Numbered from the stretch's first letter, positions 1 to 8,764 are shown. The stretch is DNA of 64,000 bases from Myxococcales bacterium (GCA_016794345.1 JAEUKE010000127.1:61933-125932), one strand, 5' to 3'. Program-made: numbers and translations. The notes: a model not told the origin generated them from the letters alone.

Positions 1-770
1 CGGTCGGCGATGCCCAAGCTCATCGCCGCGAGCGTGAGCCGCTCGATCTCGAGGTTTCGCATCATGTTCGTGATGCCGCCTCCGACGGTGCCGAGCACGT
101 TCTCCGCCGGGACCGAGACCTCCTCCAGGACGATCTCCCCGAGGGAGCTCGCACGCATGCCCATCTTGGGGAACTTGCTCGGCGTGGACACGCCCGGGAA
201 GCTCCGCTCCACGATGAACGAGGTGATCCGGCCCTCGACCTTCGCGTAGACGATGAACACGTCGGCCTCGGGGGCGTTCGTGATCAGCGACTTGTGCCCC
301 TTGATGACGAACCTGTCGCCTTCCCGCCGCGCGGTGGTCTTCATGCCCATCACGTCGGTCCCGGCGCCGGGCTCCGTCATGCCCATCGCGCCGATCCACT
401 CGCCCGAGAGCACTTTCGGCAGGTAACGCTTCCGCTGATCGTCGTTCCCTGCGTAGAAGAAGTTGTTCACGAAGAGCATCGCGTGGGCCAGGTACGCGAG
501 CGTGAAGCCCGGGTCCGCCTTGGAGAGCTCGTGGTGGACGATGACCGCGGCGAGCGCGTCGAGCCCCGCGCCGCCGTGCTCGGCGGGGATGGTGATGCCG
601 TGCAGCCCGAGCTCGCCGACGCGCCGCATGAGCGACACGTCGAGGTGACCTTTCCGGTCCTGTGCGTCGGCTTGGGGCTCGAGCACCGTCCTGGCGAAGT
701 CGCGGCACATCTGCCGCATCATCCGGTGCTCTTCGGTGGGGTTCTCGAGGTCGGTCGGGAGGGCGGACAT
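1..770 (-). CDS. acyl-CoA dehydrogenase (3' part outside window)
   Basis: The minus strand from an ATG at 770 encodes a flavin acyl-CoA dehydrogenase, which makes the first alpha,beta double bond in acyl-CoA breakdown. The helical N-terminal domain is followed by a MTEPGAGTDV motif, the family signature of the FAD-binding middle beta domain, and by GIKGHKS-type and FIVERSFPG stretches typical of the isovaleryl/short-chain subgroup. The reading frame runs off the left edge after about 256 residues, so the catalytic C-terminal helical domain is not visible and substrate length cannot be judged. A 64-base divergent gap separates it from the lipoprotein gene at 835. Confidence 0.9.
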   Translation of the reverse strand, partial: MSALPTDLENPTEEHRMMRQMCRDFARTVLEPQADAQDRKGHLDVSLMRRVGELGLHGITIPAEHGGAGLDALAAVIVHHELSKADPGFTLAYLAHAMLFVNNFFYAGNDDQRKRYLPKVLSGEWIGAMGMTEPGAGTDVMGMKTTARREGDRFVIKGHKSLITNAPEADVFIVYAKVEGRITSFIVERSFPGVSTPSKFPKMGMRASSLGEIVLEEVSVPAENVLGTVGGGITNMMRNLEIERLTLAAMSLGIAD

Positions 771-834
771 GTGACTATTCGGTCGCATATACCACGGCGA
801 AGCGCCCTCTCAACCTGGTAGAGTATCGGTCGCC

Positions 835-1845
835 ATGCGCCCTGGAATCGCCTTCGCCCTCCTCCTGAGTCTCTGCGCTTGCTCTGAGAAGCCGACCGAG
901 CCTGCTCCGTCGAGCGGGGCACCCGCCCAGAACGCTCCGAAGCCCGCGAGCGCGAGGCCGCCCACGTCCGCGGGCTCGAGGCCGCAGGCGGAGGCGGGAG
1001 GGCGGAAGCCCACCGAGCCCCACGTCATGAAGGCCTACCACGCGGAGCGTTGTTACGTGGGCCTCGTGGCGCTCGGCTTCGCGCGGAGCGCCTACGAAAA
1101 GAGCCTCGGGAAGGACCGGCCCGGTCCGAAGGTCCCGGACTTCGGCGCGCCCGAGGCCAAAGGCGGCAACGCCGCGCACGTGTACCAGCGTCTGGTGCGT
1201 GTGTGCAACGCCGCGGGCTCGGCGGACAAGCCCGAACAAGCCGAGCTCGACAAGGCGCTCGACCTCGCGGTCGAGGTGGGCCCGCCGCTGGGCCAGGCCA
1301 TCACCGACGCGGGCGTCTATTACGAGAAAAAGGAGAGCGAGAAGGACTCCTTCGCGAAAGGCCGCGAGCTCCACACCACGATCAAGAAGGGCTTCGAAAA
1401 GCTCGACGAAGCGACGAAGGGCGTCGCCGACGCGCTCCCCCTCTACCTGAAGGCCTTCCCGCCGAAATGGGAGGCCGCGCCCGCGCAGAGGACGCAGGTC
1501 GTCGTCGACAAGGCGATGGCCGCCTTCCTGCTCCTCGCCCAAGGCAAAGACGCGGGCGAGGTCGACAAGGCGCTCGCGGAGGTCACGCTCGCGGTCGACG
1601 AGCTCGACACGGCCCTCAAGAACCTCAAAGGCGACCCGTACGGTGTCTACGTCCCCAAGATGGGCCAGGCCTTCGTCGAGAAGGCGAAGGCGGCCGCGCA
1701 GGATCGGTCCACGCCGGCCCTGGTCGCCGCGGCCACCGCCATCGAGGACGTGCTCGAGGCGCAGAACAACGCGTACAAGCGCGAGCGAGCCGGCGTGGTC
1801 GAGGTCGACGACTCGGGCATGAACCCCCACCACGGCATGCAGTGA
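835..1845 (+). CDS. lipoprotein, DUF3829-like
   Basis: The 336-residue product starts with a lipoprotein signal (hydrophobic stretch ending LCAC, lipid-modified Cys near residue 16), then a Pro/Ala/Ser-rich linker to about residue 60. The rest is a charged helical domain with the conserved start MKAYHAERCY and repeated long helices, which resembles DUF3829 (YiiG-like) periplasmic proteins. Function is unknown in that family. It is probably anchored in the outer or inner membrane facing the periplasm. Its end lies 10 bases from the end of the convergent gene at 1856. The family call is from pattern recall and is less sure than the lipoprotein call. Confidence 0.75.
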   Translation: MRPGIAFALLLSLCACSEKPTEPAPSSGAPAQNAPKPASARPPTSAGSRPQAEAGGRKPTEPHVMKAYHAERCYVGLVALGFARSAYEKSLGKDRPGPKVPDFGAPEAKGGNAAHVYQRLVRVCNAAGSADKPEQAELDKALDLAVEVGPPLGQAITDAGVYYEKKESEKDSFAKGRELHTTIKKGFEKLDEATKGVADALPLYLKAFPPKWEAAPAQRTQVVVDKAMAAFLLLAQGKDAGEVDKALAEVTLAVDELDTALKNLKGDPYGVYVPKMGQAFVEKAKAAAQDRSTPALVAAATAIEDVLEAQNNAYKRERAGVVEVDDSGMNPHHGMQ

Positions 1846-1855
1846 CCTGCGGCCT

Positions 1856-4800
1856 TCAGCGCGCGGCGTCGCGGCAGCACCGGACGCCGGTCGAATAGTC
1901 GAAGTAGCCTTCGGGGTGGTTCGAGACGAGCGCCTCGCAGCCGTTCGTCGTGCCGCGCGCGTAGAAGCCGCCGGCGAAGGCGCCGCCCTTCTCGTCGACC
2001 CACTCGTCGACGTTGCCGACCATGTCGAAGATCGCGTCGTCACCCCAGCGGCTCGCGCAGCCCTTCGTGGTGCCGGTGTCGTGGAGGACCGTCACGCCGC
2101 CCGCCTCGACGCGGTTCAGCCGCGGATCGAGGTGGCCGATCGACGCGTTGTCGTGGAGCGTGGCGGCAGGGTGGATGGGGCCGTTCACGTTGCACGTGCC
2201 CTGAACGTGGGTCGCGCCGTAAGGGAAGAGCTGCCCGCCTTCGCCGCGACAGGCGCGCCGCCACTCTTCGAGCACGCAGAGTCGCTTGCCGGCTCGCTCA
2301 CAAGCTTCCTTGGCCAGGGTACCGCTCACGTACCCGTTCGGTCGGACGCCGGCGCGGCTGACGGCGACCAGCGTCGCGGGCGCCTCCGCCTGCCACGCGG
2401 GGAACGGCGGCAGGGGCATCGCTCGCGCGAGCACGTCGCCGATGCGCTCGCGCCGGGTGAGAAAATCGCCGAACGCGCCGGAGAGCGCGGCTGGCGTGGG
2501 CGGGTAGTCGGGCGAGGTGTACCGACCGCGGCCCTCGTCCACGAGGGTCGACTCGAACCGGTCGACGCAGAGCCCGGGGCTCACGAACACCATGTCGCCC
2601 GGGCACGGCGAGAGCTCGCGCCGCGTCGCCGCGCGCGCGGCGGGGAGCGGCCTCGACGCCTGGGATGGGGCCGGCGCCGCGCCGGCGATCACCCCGAGCT
2701 CGGCGCGCGTGTGGATGGAGGCCGTCGTGCTCCCCAAGAAGCGGAGCGAGCCGTCCGGCGCGAGCTCCATCGTCGTGACGCACGTGCTCGGCTCGCTGTT
2801 CCCTCCGCTCTCCACGAAGGTGCCGGGCTTCGCGCCGAAGACGACCGACCGGAGCGGCGCGCCGTCCCAACAGAAGGCTTCGCGCGACGGTGCCGGCCAG
2901 GGCGCGGCGGCGACCACCTTGCCGTCGTCGCCGAGCCAGACCACCGAGCGGGCCGCTCCTTCGGTCAGCACGGCGCCACCGCCCGGCGAGCCATGGAGGC
3001 GCAGCCGTCCGCCGCCGTCTTCGGGGATGGAGATCGTGACGTGGGCGCCGAGCGCTCTGCCCTGGGCGTCGAAGCGCAGGACGACGACGCGCTCTCGCGC
3101 CGCCCGCTCGCGCCCGACGACGAGCGCGCCGCCGTCGGGCTGCTCGACCGCGTCGAACCCGACGCCGAACGTCACGCTTGCCCGGCCGATCTCGGTGGCC
3201 TCGGCGTCGCGCGTGATCCGGCTGACGGCGAGGGTGGCGCCGGCCAGATCGAAGAGCAGCCCGGCGCTCGCGCCTCCGGTGAGGACGGCGGTGTCGGGGT
3301 GCAGCGTTCGCTTCGCCGGCCCTGGCTCCGGCGCGAGGCGCCGGAGCTCACCCTCCGCCTGGATCCAGGCGCCGCCGATCTTCGCCGCCAGCCGGCGCTC
3401 GAGCGCCGCGACGTCGGGCCTGTCGTCCCGCGCGAGGAGCCTGGGCGCCGCGCCGTCGACGCGGCTCACCGCGCCGCTCGCGTCGGCCGTCACGAGCCCG
3501 GCGCTGGTGAGCGCGATGGCCGTCCCGTCGGGGGCGATGGCTCCGCCGAAGATCCTCGATCGATCCGCGACGAGCGGCTGGGCGCCGCGCGCCACCGCGC
3601 CGCCCTCGGTAAAGCTGACGATTCCGTCATCCGTCAGCGCGAAGGCGCGGTCCTCCGTCAGGACCACGCGGGTGAGGTCCCACCTCGGCTGCCCGGTCGC
3701 GCGGCGGACCGCCCCGCGCTCGAGATCGGCCGGTCGCGGCGCGAGCGGCGCGTGTTTGCCTTTTCGTTTCGTCTGCGCGAGGCGAAAGAAGCGTCGCGGA
3801 TCGGTCGCGCAGTCGTCCTCGTCGGGGATCATCTGCATCACGAACGGGGCGACGACCGTAGCGTCGCATTTGCCGCGTGGGCCGCGGCTCGAGAGCAGCA
3901 CCGAGCCGTCGCGAAAGCCGTGCAGAGTCGGATCGACCAGGTCGGTGAGGAAGCCGGCGGCGAGCTTGCTCTCGCCGAACGATCGGCGGCTGCCCTCCAC
4001 GAGCACCCCGGCCTCGTCGAGCGAGGCGACGCCGATGGCGCCGGTCTTCTCGCGGCCTCGTTTCTTGCCCTTCTCGTAGAACACGAGGTCCACGCGCTCG
4101 CCTCGCCGCGCGGCGGAGATCAGCCCCATCCCCACCATCGGCTCGACGAACGACAGCCCTGTCTTCTCCGCGTCGAGCGGCGTCGAGCCGTCGGGCAAGA
4201 CGAAGGTGGCCATCACCTCCCGCTCGCGCCCGCTCGCGAAGAGCTTCTCGACCGCGGTGGGCTCCTTCTTCGGCCGACGCTTTCGAGGCGGAGGCTTGGC
4301 GGGCTTCTTGGGGCGAGGGGGAGTCGTGACGGGTTTGTCATCGTCGTCCGGCGGCGACTCGGCCGTGAGGGCGAGGATGCGGCCGGGCACACGCGCCAGC
4401 ACGTCGGGCCGGATCGAGGAGCAACCATGCGCGCGTCGCTCGTCGCCGCGGAACGTGCTGGCGCAGAGCGCGTCGCCTTCGGCGGCAACGACCGTGAGCT
4501 CCCCGTCGGCTTGGAGCGCGAAGGCCCCCGCCACGTGGGCGCCGGGCAGCGCCAGGACCGGTCCGAGCTTCATGTCGGCGCCGATCCGTTGCGCGAAGCT
4601 GACCTCTTGGCCCGCCGCGTCCGAGACGGCGAGGACCGCGTCCTCTCCTTCGATCTCGAACAGCACGATCGGCAGAGGTGTGGGCGTGGTGGGCGCAAGC
4701 AAGACGCGGCCGGCAGCAGGCTTCGGCAACGCCCCCGGCGCGACGGCGTGCTGACCGGAGACCGCCGGGAGCGGCAGCCCCGGCGGGGGGCGGCCCTCCG

Positions 4801-4858
4801 GCGTCGATCCGCAAGCCAGCGCGACGATCGCGGCGGCCGCGATCGGGCTCGATCTCAC
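1856..4858 (-). CDS. lipoprotein with C-terminal FGE/SUMF1-like domain
   Basis: A 1000-residue protein. I start it at GTG 4858 because this overlaps the stop of the upstream gene in a GTGA and leads directly into a lipoprotein-like signal ending VALACGS; the frame stays open further upstream but that stretch lies inside the neighbour. Residues 1-750 are a long region with beta-propeller-like repeats and a basic Lys/Pro/Arg segment. The last 230 residues form a formylglycine-generating-enzyme (sulfatase-modifying factor) fold: MVFVSPGLCVDRFE, KRLCVLEEWRRAC, FDMVGNVDEWVDE and GVRCCRDA. Such folds in myxobacteria mostly serve non-sulfatase roles, so catalysis is not implied. The Cys pair needed for formylglycine formation is not obvious. 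Confidence 0.82.
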   Translation of the reverse strand: MRSSPIAAAAIVALACGSTPEGRPPPGLPLPAVSGQHAVAPGALPKPAAGRVLLAPTTPTPLPIVLFEIEGEDAVLAVSDAAGQEVSFAQRIGADMKLGPVLALPGAHVAGAFALQADGELTVVAAEGDALCASTFRGDERRAHGCSSIRPDVLARVPGRILALTAESPPDDDDKPVTTPPRPKKPAKPPPRKRRPKKEPTAVEKLFASGREREVMATFVLPDGSTPLDAEKTGLSFVEPMVGMGLISAARRGERVDLVFYEKGKKRGREKTGAIGVASLDEAGVLVEGSRRSFGESKLAAGFLTDLVDPTLHGFRDGSVLLSSRGPRGKCDATVVAPFVMQMIPDEDDCATDPRRFFRLAQTKRKGKHAPLAPRPADLERGAVRRATGQPRWDLTRVVLTEDRAFALTDDGIVSFTEGGAVARGAQPLVADRSRIFGGAIAPDGTAIALTSAGLVTADASGAVSRVDGAAPRLLARDDRPDVAALERRLAAKIGGAWIQAEGELRRLAPEPGPAKRTLHPDTAVLTGGASAGLLFDLAGATLAVSRITRDAEATEIGRASVTFGVGFDAVEQPDGGALVVGRERAARERVVVLRFDAQGRALGAHVTISIPEDGGGRLRLHGSPGGGAVLTEGAARSVVWLGDDGKVVAAAPWPAPSREAFCWDGAPLRSVVFGAKPGTFVESGGNSEPSTCVTTMELAPDGSLRFLGSTTASIHTRAELGVIAGAAPAPSQASRPLPAARAATRRELSPCPGDMVFVSPGLCVDRFESTLVDEGRGRYTSPDYPPTPAALSGAFGDFLTRRERIGDVLARAMPLPPFPAWQAEAPATLVAVSRAGVRPNGYVSGTLAKEACERAGKRLCVLEEWRRACRGEGGQLFPYGATHVQGTCNVNGPIHPAATLHDNASIGHLDPRLNRVEAGGVTVLHDTGTTKGCASRWGDDAIFDMVGNVDEWVDEKGGAFAGGFYARGTTNGCEALVSNHPEGYFDYSTGVRCCRDAAR

Positions 4859-5457
4859 CGAATCGGCTCGGACCCGTCCGGCGAGGCTCCCGGCGCCTTC
4901 ACGCGTCGACCGTCCGGCAAGACAACCTCGTGGGTCTTGGGATCGTACTGGCCGTTTTGCGCTTCGTACTTCGAGGTGCACTTCGCCATGACCTGGGTGG
5001 CCTGGAACGTCCCGTCCTTCAGCTCACCCTCGACCGTCACCATCACGCCCCCCTCGGGCCGATCCCGGAAGGTGTCGGGCAGCTCGCACTTCTTGTACCG
5101 AACCGCGAGGATGGAGTCGGCCGACTTGATCGAGAACTGCCAATCGCAGCTCGTGTTGGCCTTCAGCGTGCCGGGGACGAGCTCGCCGTCCACGCGGAGC
5201 TTGCGGCCTTCGAGCTTGTTACCTTGGGCCACGACCTCGTTCGCGGGCATCGCGTAGATCGACGCGTCCTTGAAGCCGACGAGGACAAAGGCCACGACCG
5301 CCGCCACCATCGCCAGGAGCGCGATCGCGAGCGCCGGGCTACCTTTTTTCGCCGGGCGCGCCTCGCGTGCGGGCGCGCTCGGCTTGACGACCGGCTCCGC
5401 CTCGGCTCCGTCCGAGTCCTTCAGGGCCTGTTCCAGCTCTTTGTCGACCTGCGCCAT
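4855..5457 (-). CDS. ccmE: CcmE-like heme chaperone, CxxxY type
   Basis: The 200-residue protein has a charged cytoplasmic tail, one membrane segment at about 41-61, and a periplasmic OB-fold with the CcmE hallmarks: AVRYKKCELPDTFRDRP, VMVTVEGEL and a FQATQVMAKC block. CcmE carries heme to apocytochrome c through a covalent bond. The usual heme-binding His of HxxxY is replaced by Cys160, giving CTSKY (C160, Y164). A CxxxY form of CcmE is known from archaea and sulfate reducers. No other cytochrome c maturation gene is visible here. The gene is translationally coupled (GTGA) to the FGE-domain lipoprotein, and diverges from the response regulator at 5666. Confidence 0.85.
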   Translation of the reverse strand: MAQVDKELEQALKDSDGAEAEPVVKPSAPAREARPAKKGSPALAIALLAMVAAVVAFVLVGFKDASIYAMPANEVVAQGNKLEGRKLRVDGELVPGTLKANTSCDWQFSIKSADSILAVRYKKCELPDTFRDRPEGGVMVTVEGELKDGTFQATQVMAKCTSKYEAQNGQYDPKTHEVVLPDGRRVKAPGASPDGSEPIR

Positions 5458-5530
5458 GGGGCAGCCGACAGGTTAGCGTCGCGGAGGGCCTCGGTCGAGT
5501 GGACGAGGGCGCGTCCACCGAGGTGAGAGT

Positions 5531-5600
5531 GGCAATTTGCCCCGATTGAGGCAGAATTGTCACCCGAAGAGGGGGTCTGCTTGTGGCAAATTGCCGCAAT
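5531..5600. promoter_or_regulatory. paired palindromes, candidate operator between ccmE and response regulator
   Basis: The divergent gap holds GGCAATTTGCC at 5531-5541 and its exact reverse complement GGCAAATTGCC at 5585-5595, each itself nearly palindromic. The second overlaps a further dyad with arms AATTGC and GCAATT. A weaker related element lies at about 5550-5561. Centres are 54 bases apart, about five helical turns. The AT-rich pair stands out in GC-rich DNA and looks like a binding site for a dimeric regulator serving either divergent unit. The regulator is unknown. They do not fit the -24/-12 spacing of a sigma54 promoter. Confidence 0.45.
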
Positions 5601-5665
5601 TGAACGCGCTTTCGTGGAGGTTTCCCCCGAGGCACGGTTTCTGCTCGAGCCGCACGCGAGGGAAA

Positions 5666-7186
5666 ATGGGCCACCGAGTACTCGTCGTCGATGACGACCC
5701 CAACATGTGCCAGCTGCTCGAGGTCGCGCTCCGAAGGCTGGGTCACGATCCAGCGTCGGTGACGAGCGGAAGTGAGGCGCTCGCGTGCCTCGAGGATCAA
5801 GACTTCGACGTCATCGTGACAGACATCGCGATGGCGGAGATGGACGGCCTCGAGCTCTGCAGGCGCGTAGCGGAGGTCAGACCTGGGCTGCCTGTCGTCG
5901 TGATCACAGGGCAGGGCAGCATGGAGGCCGCGGTCGCAGCGCTCCGGGCGGGCGCCTACGACTTCGTCACCAAGCCGGTCGACGAGAAGCTCCTCGCGCC
6001 CTGCCTGGCGCGCGCCGGCCAAGCGCGCGTCCTGCAGCGTGAGGTGCAGCGTCTCCGGAAGGAGGTCGGAGGCAGCAGACAGCTCGAGGACGTCGTCGGG
6101 GCGAGCTCGGCCATGCGCCGTGTCTACGACCTCGTCGGCCGCGTCGCGCCGAGCGACGCGTCCGTCCTCATCCATGGCGAGACGGGCACCGGAAAGGAGC
6201 TCATCGCCCGCTCGATCCACTCGAGGAGCCTCCGCAAGGACGGGCCCTTCGTCGCGATCAACTGCGCCGCGGTGCCGGCCAACCTGATCGAGTCGGAGCT
6301 GTTCGGGCACGCACGCGGCGCCTTCACCGACGCGAAGACCTCTCGCGCCGGCCTCTTCGTCGAGGCGAACGGTGGCACGCTGTTCCTCGACGAGATCGGG
6401 GAGATGCCGCTCGAGGTCCAGCCCAAGCTGCTGCGCGCCTTGCAGGAGCGGAAGGTCCGGCCCGTCGGCTCCAACGCGGAGGTGCCGTTCGACGCTCGCA
6501 TGGTTGCGGCGACCAACCGCGATCTGGAGGCCGAGGTCGAAGACAAGCGCTTCCGCGAGGACCTTTACTACCGGATCAACGTCGTGAAGATCGAGCTGCC
6601 TCCCTTGCGGGAGCGCGGGACGGACGTCCTCGCCATCGCGGAGTACCTGCTCCGACGGCTTGCGGCCGGCCGCTCCTTGTCCCTCTCCCCGCAAGCGGCC
6701 GAGCGATTGATGGCGTACGATTGGCCCGGCAACGTGCGCGAGCTCGAGAACTGCATGGAGCGCGCGGTCGCCCTGGCCCGCTTCGACCAGGTGACCGTCG
6801 AGGACCTGCCCGAGAAGGTCCGGACCCACCGCTCGGATCGGCTCGTCGTCAGCGCGGAGGACGCGAGCGAGCTCGTCACGCTCGACGAGCTCGAGCGGCG
6901 TTACATCCAGCGTGTGCTCAAGATGCTCGGCGGAAACAAGTCGCGCGCCGCGCAGGTGCTCGGGTTGGATCGCCGGACGCTCTACCGGAAGCTCGATCGG
7001 CAGAACGGGCGCACCCATTCGTCGTCGAGCGCGCCCGCGCCCGTGAGCTCGGCGCCGCCGACCAGCGGGCCGTCTTCGCCGCCGACCAGCGGGCCGTCTT
7101 CGCCGCCGACCCCGCCTGCCGCGAGCGCCTCGCCGCCCGGGCCGCCCGGGCCGGCACCCGCCGACGCCCGAGCACCAGTGAGATGA
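5666..7186 (+). CDS. sigma54-type (NtrC family) response regulator with GAFTDA motif
   Basis: A 506-residue regulator: receiver domain at about 1-115 with phosphoacceptor Asp53, an AAA+ domain at about 140-370 with Walker A GETGTGKE near 171, and a Fis-type helix-turn-helix at about 410-450 (GGNKSRAAQVLGLDRRTLYR). The sigma54 contact loop reads GAFTDA (about 218-223) instead of GAFTGA. I choose ATG 5666, preceded by GAGGGAAA and beginning directly at the receiver fold. The C-terminus carries a 50-residue Pro/Ser tail built from an 8-residue repeat. Its stop overlaps the start of the histidine kinase gene (ATGA), so the two very likely form a two-component pair. Confidence 0.93.
   Translation: MGHRVLVVDDDPNMCQLLEVALRRLGHDPASVTSGSEALACLEDQDFDVIVTDIAMAEMDGLELCRRVAEVRPGLPVVVITGQGSMEAAVAALRAGAYDFVTKPVDEKLLAPCLARAGQARVLQREVQRLRKEVGGSRQLEDVVGASSAMRRVYDLVGRVAPSDASVLIHGETGTGKELIARSIHSRSLRKDGPFVAINCAAVPANLIESELFGHARGAFTDAKTSRAGLFVEANGGTLFLDEIGEMPLEVQPKLLRALQERKVRPVGSNAEVPFDARMVAATNRDLEAEVEDKRFREDLYYRINVVKIELPPLRERGTDVLAIAEYLLRRLAAGRSLSLSPQAAERLMAYDWPGNVRELENCMERAVALARFDQVTVEDLPEKVRTHRSDRLVVSAEDASELVTLDELERRYIQRVLKMLGGNKSRAAQVLGLDRRTLYRKLDRQNGRTHSSSSAPAPVSSAPPTSGPSSPPTSGPSSPPTPPAASASPPGPPGPAPADARAPVR
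7054..7111. repeat. 24-bp tandem repeat in the regulator tail
   Basis: Two exact copies of a 24-base unit (7054-7077, 7078-7101) and a partial third copy (to 7111) encode the PPTSGPSS repeats at the end of the response regulator. It is an in-frame protein repeat, not an intergenic element. Confidence 0.8.
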
Positions 7187-7884
7187 CCGACGACGATCGA
7201 GAGGACGACGAGCGCTGGGTCAAGACGACTTTCTTGCGCCGCATTGCCCACGACATCGTGGGCAGCGCAGGCGTGGCCAAGGGCGCGCTCGACGAGATCG
7301 AGCGCGGCGCCGAGCCCGACACGCCTCAGCAGCAGTCGTTCTACGCGATCGCCCGACGCTCGATCACCAAGCTCGAACGGATCGCGCGGCGGCTCCGGTA
7401 CGCCGCGCTGGCCGAGGCCGGCGAGCTGCCGGCCGCACGCGCGGCCGTCGATCTTCGAGGCGTGGTCGACAAGGCGGAAGAAGAGGCCACCTCGCTCGAC
7501 GGGAGGCGCACGGTCAAGGTCGAGCGTGTCAGGGGCCCGGAGCCCCTGATCGTGAACGCCGACGCCGAGCAGCTGTTCGTCGCGATCGCCGAGCTGCTCT
7601 CGAACGCCATCCGGTTTGCCCGGACACGTGTGCGCGTGCGCGAGCAGCGGGCCGAGAGCGGGGTGACCCTGACCATCGACGACGACGGTCCGGGCTTCCC
7701 CATCACCCTGATCGAGCAGCTCCGGCCGCGCCTTCGTTCACGCGACGGGCAGCGAGGCCTCGGCGCGTCGCTGCCCGTGGCCGTCGACATCGTCGAGCAA
7801 CACGGCGGGACGCTCGAGCTCTCCGCGGGCGAATGGGAAGGCGTGAAGCGAGGCGCGCGCGTCGTCATCACCCTGCCGCGTTGA
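7183..7884 (+). CDS. soluble histidine kinase
   Basis: A 233-residue protein made only of a dimerisation/phosphotransfer segment and an ATPase domain. The phosphoacceptor is His23 in FLRRIAHDIVG; the ATPase boxes are ELLSNAIRFA (N), DDDGPGFP (G1) and GQRGLGASLPVAVDIVEQHGG (G2, partial match). There is no sensor domain and no membrane segment, so the input must come through another protein or from the cytoplasm. The start ATG overlaps the TGA of the upstream regulator, which is its likely phosphorylation target. It ends 15 bases from the convergent dps gene. Confidence 0.9.
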   Translation: MTDDDREDDERWVKTTFLRRIAHDIVGSAGVAKGALDEIERGAEPDTPQQQSFYAIARRSITKLERIARRLRYAALAEAGELPAARAAVDLRGVVDKAEEEATSLDGRRTVKVERVRGPEPLIVNADAEQLFVAIAELLSNAIRFARTRVRVREQRAESGVTLTIDDDGPGFPITLIEQLRPRLRSRDGQRGLGASLPVAVDIVEQHGGTLELSAGEWEGVKRGARVVITLPR

Positions 7885-7899
7885 GCCGGGCCCCTCGCC

Positions 7900-8445
7900 T
7901 CACGCGAGCTGGGGGACCGTCCCGTGTGCGATCTCGCCGTCCGCCTCCACCGCTTCACCCTGCACGAGCGAGCGGAGCATCCACGCCATCTCCTCGTGAT
8001 CGCGTAGCAGATCCGTGAGGAAGTCGGCGGTCCCGTAGTCGCGCATGTCGTCCTGGAGCTTGCCGATGTCGGCGCGCAGCGAACGGACGATCTGCTCGTG
8101 GTCGATCATGAGCTCGATGACCGCGTCCGTCGCAGACGAGACACGCCCGGGGTTCTCGTGCACGCTCGCGTTCTGCACCCAGCCCGAGGCCGTGCCGATC
8201 GGATAGCCGCCGAGCTGCCTCACGCGCTCGGCGATCTGATCGACGCGCGCGTCGAGCCGCCGGTACTGTTTGTCCCAGAGCTCGTGCAGCGAATGAAACT
8301 GTGGGCCCACGACGTCCCAGTGAGCCTTTCGCGTCTTCTGCTGCAACAGCGCCGTGTTCGACAGCACCCGGTTCAAGACCGCGACCGCGTGCGCACGCGT
8401 CCCGCCGTCGAGCCCGAGCGCGGGGGCTCCGATGTCTCTCATCAT
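7900..8445 (-). CDS. dps: Dps family ferritin-like DNA-protection protein
   Basis: A 181-residue Dps protein, which stores iron as ferric oxide in a 12-mer and protects DNA from peroxide. All ferroxidase-centre residues keep the spacing of the E. coli enzyme: His42, His54, Asp58, Asp69 and Glu73. Two adjacent ATG codons (8445 and 8442) could start it; I give the first. The short acidic C-terminal tail lacks a Lys-rich DNA-binding stretch. It appears to be a single-gene unit, with a 319-base gap upstream. Confidence 0.93.
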   Translation of the reverse strand: MMRDIGAPALGLDGGTRAHAVAVLNRVLSNTALLQQKTRKAHWDVVGPQFHSLHELWDKQYRRLDARVDQIAERVRQLGGYPIGTASGWVQNASVHENPGRVSSATDAVIELMIDHEQIVRSLRADIGKLQDDMRDYGTADFLTDLLRDHEEMAWMLRSLVQGEAVEADGEIAHGTVPQLA

Positions 8446-8764
8446 TCGTCCGCTCCTCGTCCGGGGAGCAGCACGGGTGGTGCCAATCCGCACCGTGCGC
8501 CGCTTCGCAGGTGCGCGAAGAGCGAGGGAGGCCGGTGGAGGCAGAGGCGCCCCATCGAGCATGTCCGCGCAGCCCAACCGGCAGCAAACGGCGCGCTCGT
8601 CACACCAGGCACGAGGGCTGCACGCTCCTCCACGGTGAGGTGGACGTGTGCTCCGTGAGCACGGCGCCGATATCCAGCACCCGCACCAGCGCACGCCCTT
8701 CGGCCCGCCGCTGCCTTCGTGACGAGGGTGGCTCAGTATCGCAGTCGATGGCTCGCGCGCGCGA
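8446..8764. other. intergenic region between dps and gspN, no gene seen
   Basis: This 319-base gap separates dps (upstream of it) from the end of the type II secretion operon. I see no coding pattern in any frame. It should hold the dps promoter. A small inverted repeat (GTGCTC-CGT-GAGCAC, 8648-8662) lies about 100 bases past the gspN stop and could contribute to ending the long gsp transcript, but no T-run follows it on either strand. Confidence 0.5.

Noticed and set aside
3616..3629. TGACGATTCCGTCA, one mismatch from the shared 14-mer
   Set aside because: It lies in coding DNA for the peptide DDGIVS, where the codons themselves produce the sequence.
1916..5257. 1100-codon plus-strand open frame
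   Set aside because: Antisense to the FGE lipoprotein and ccmE, which have recognisable domains. Long open shadows are expected at this GC content.
7054..7111. 24-bp direct repeats as a possible CRISPR
   Set aside because: No spacers; the units are contiguous and encode a protein repeat.
8648..8662. Small hairpin as the terminator of the gsp operon
   Set aside because: Only six base pairs, about 100 bases past the gene and with no T-run; left as a remark only.
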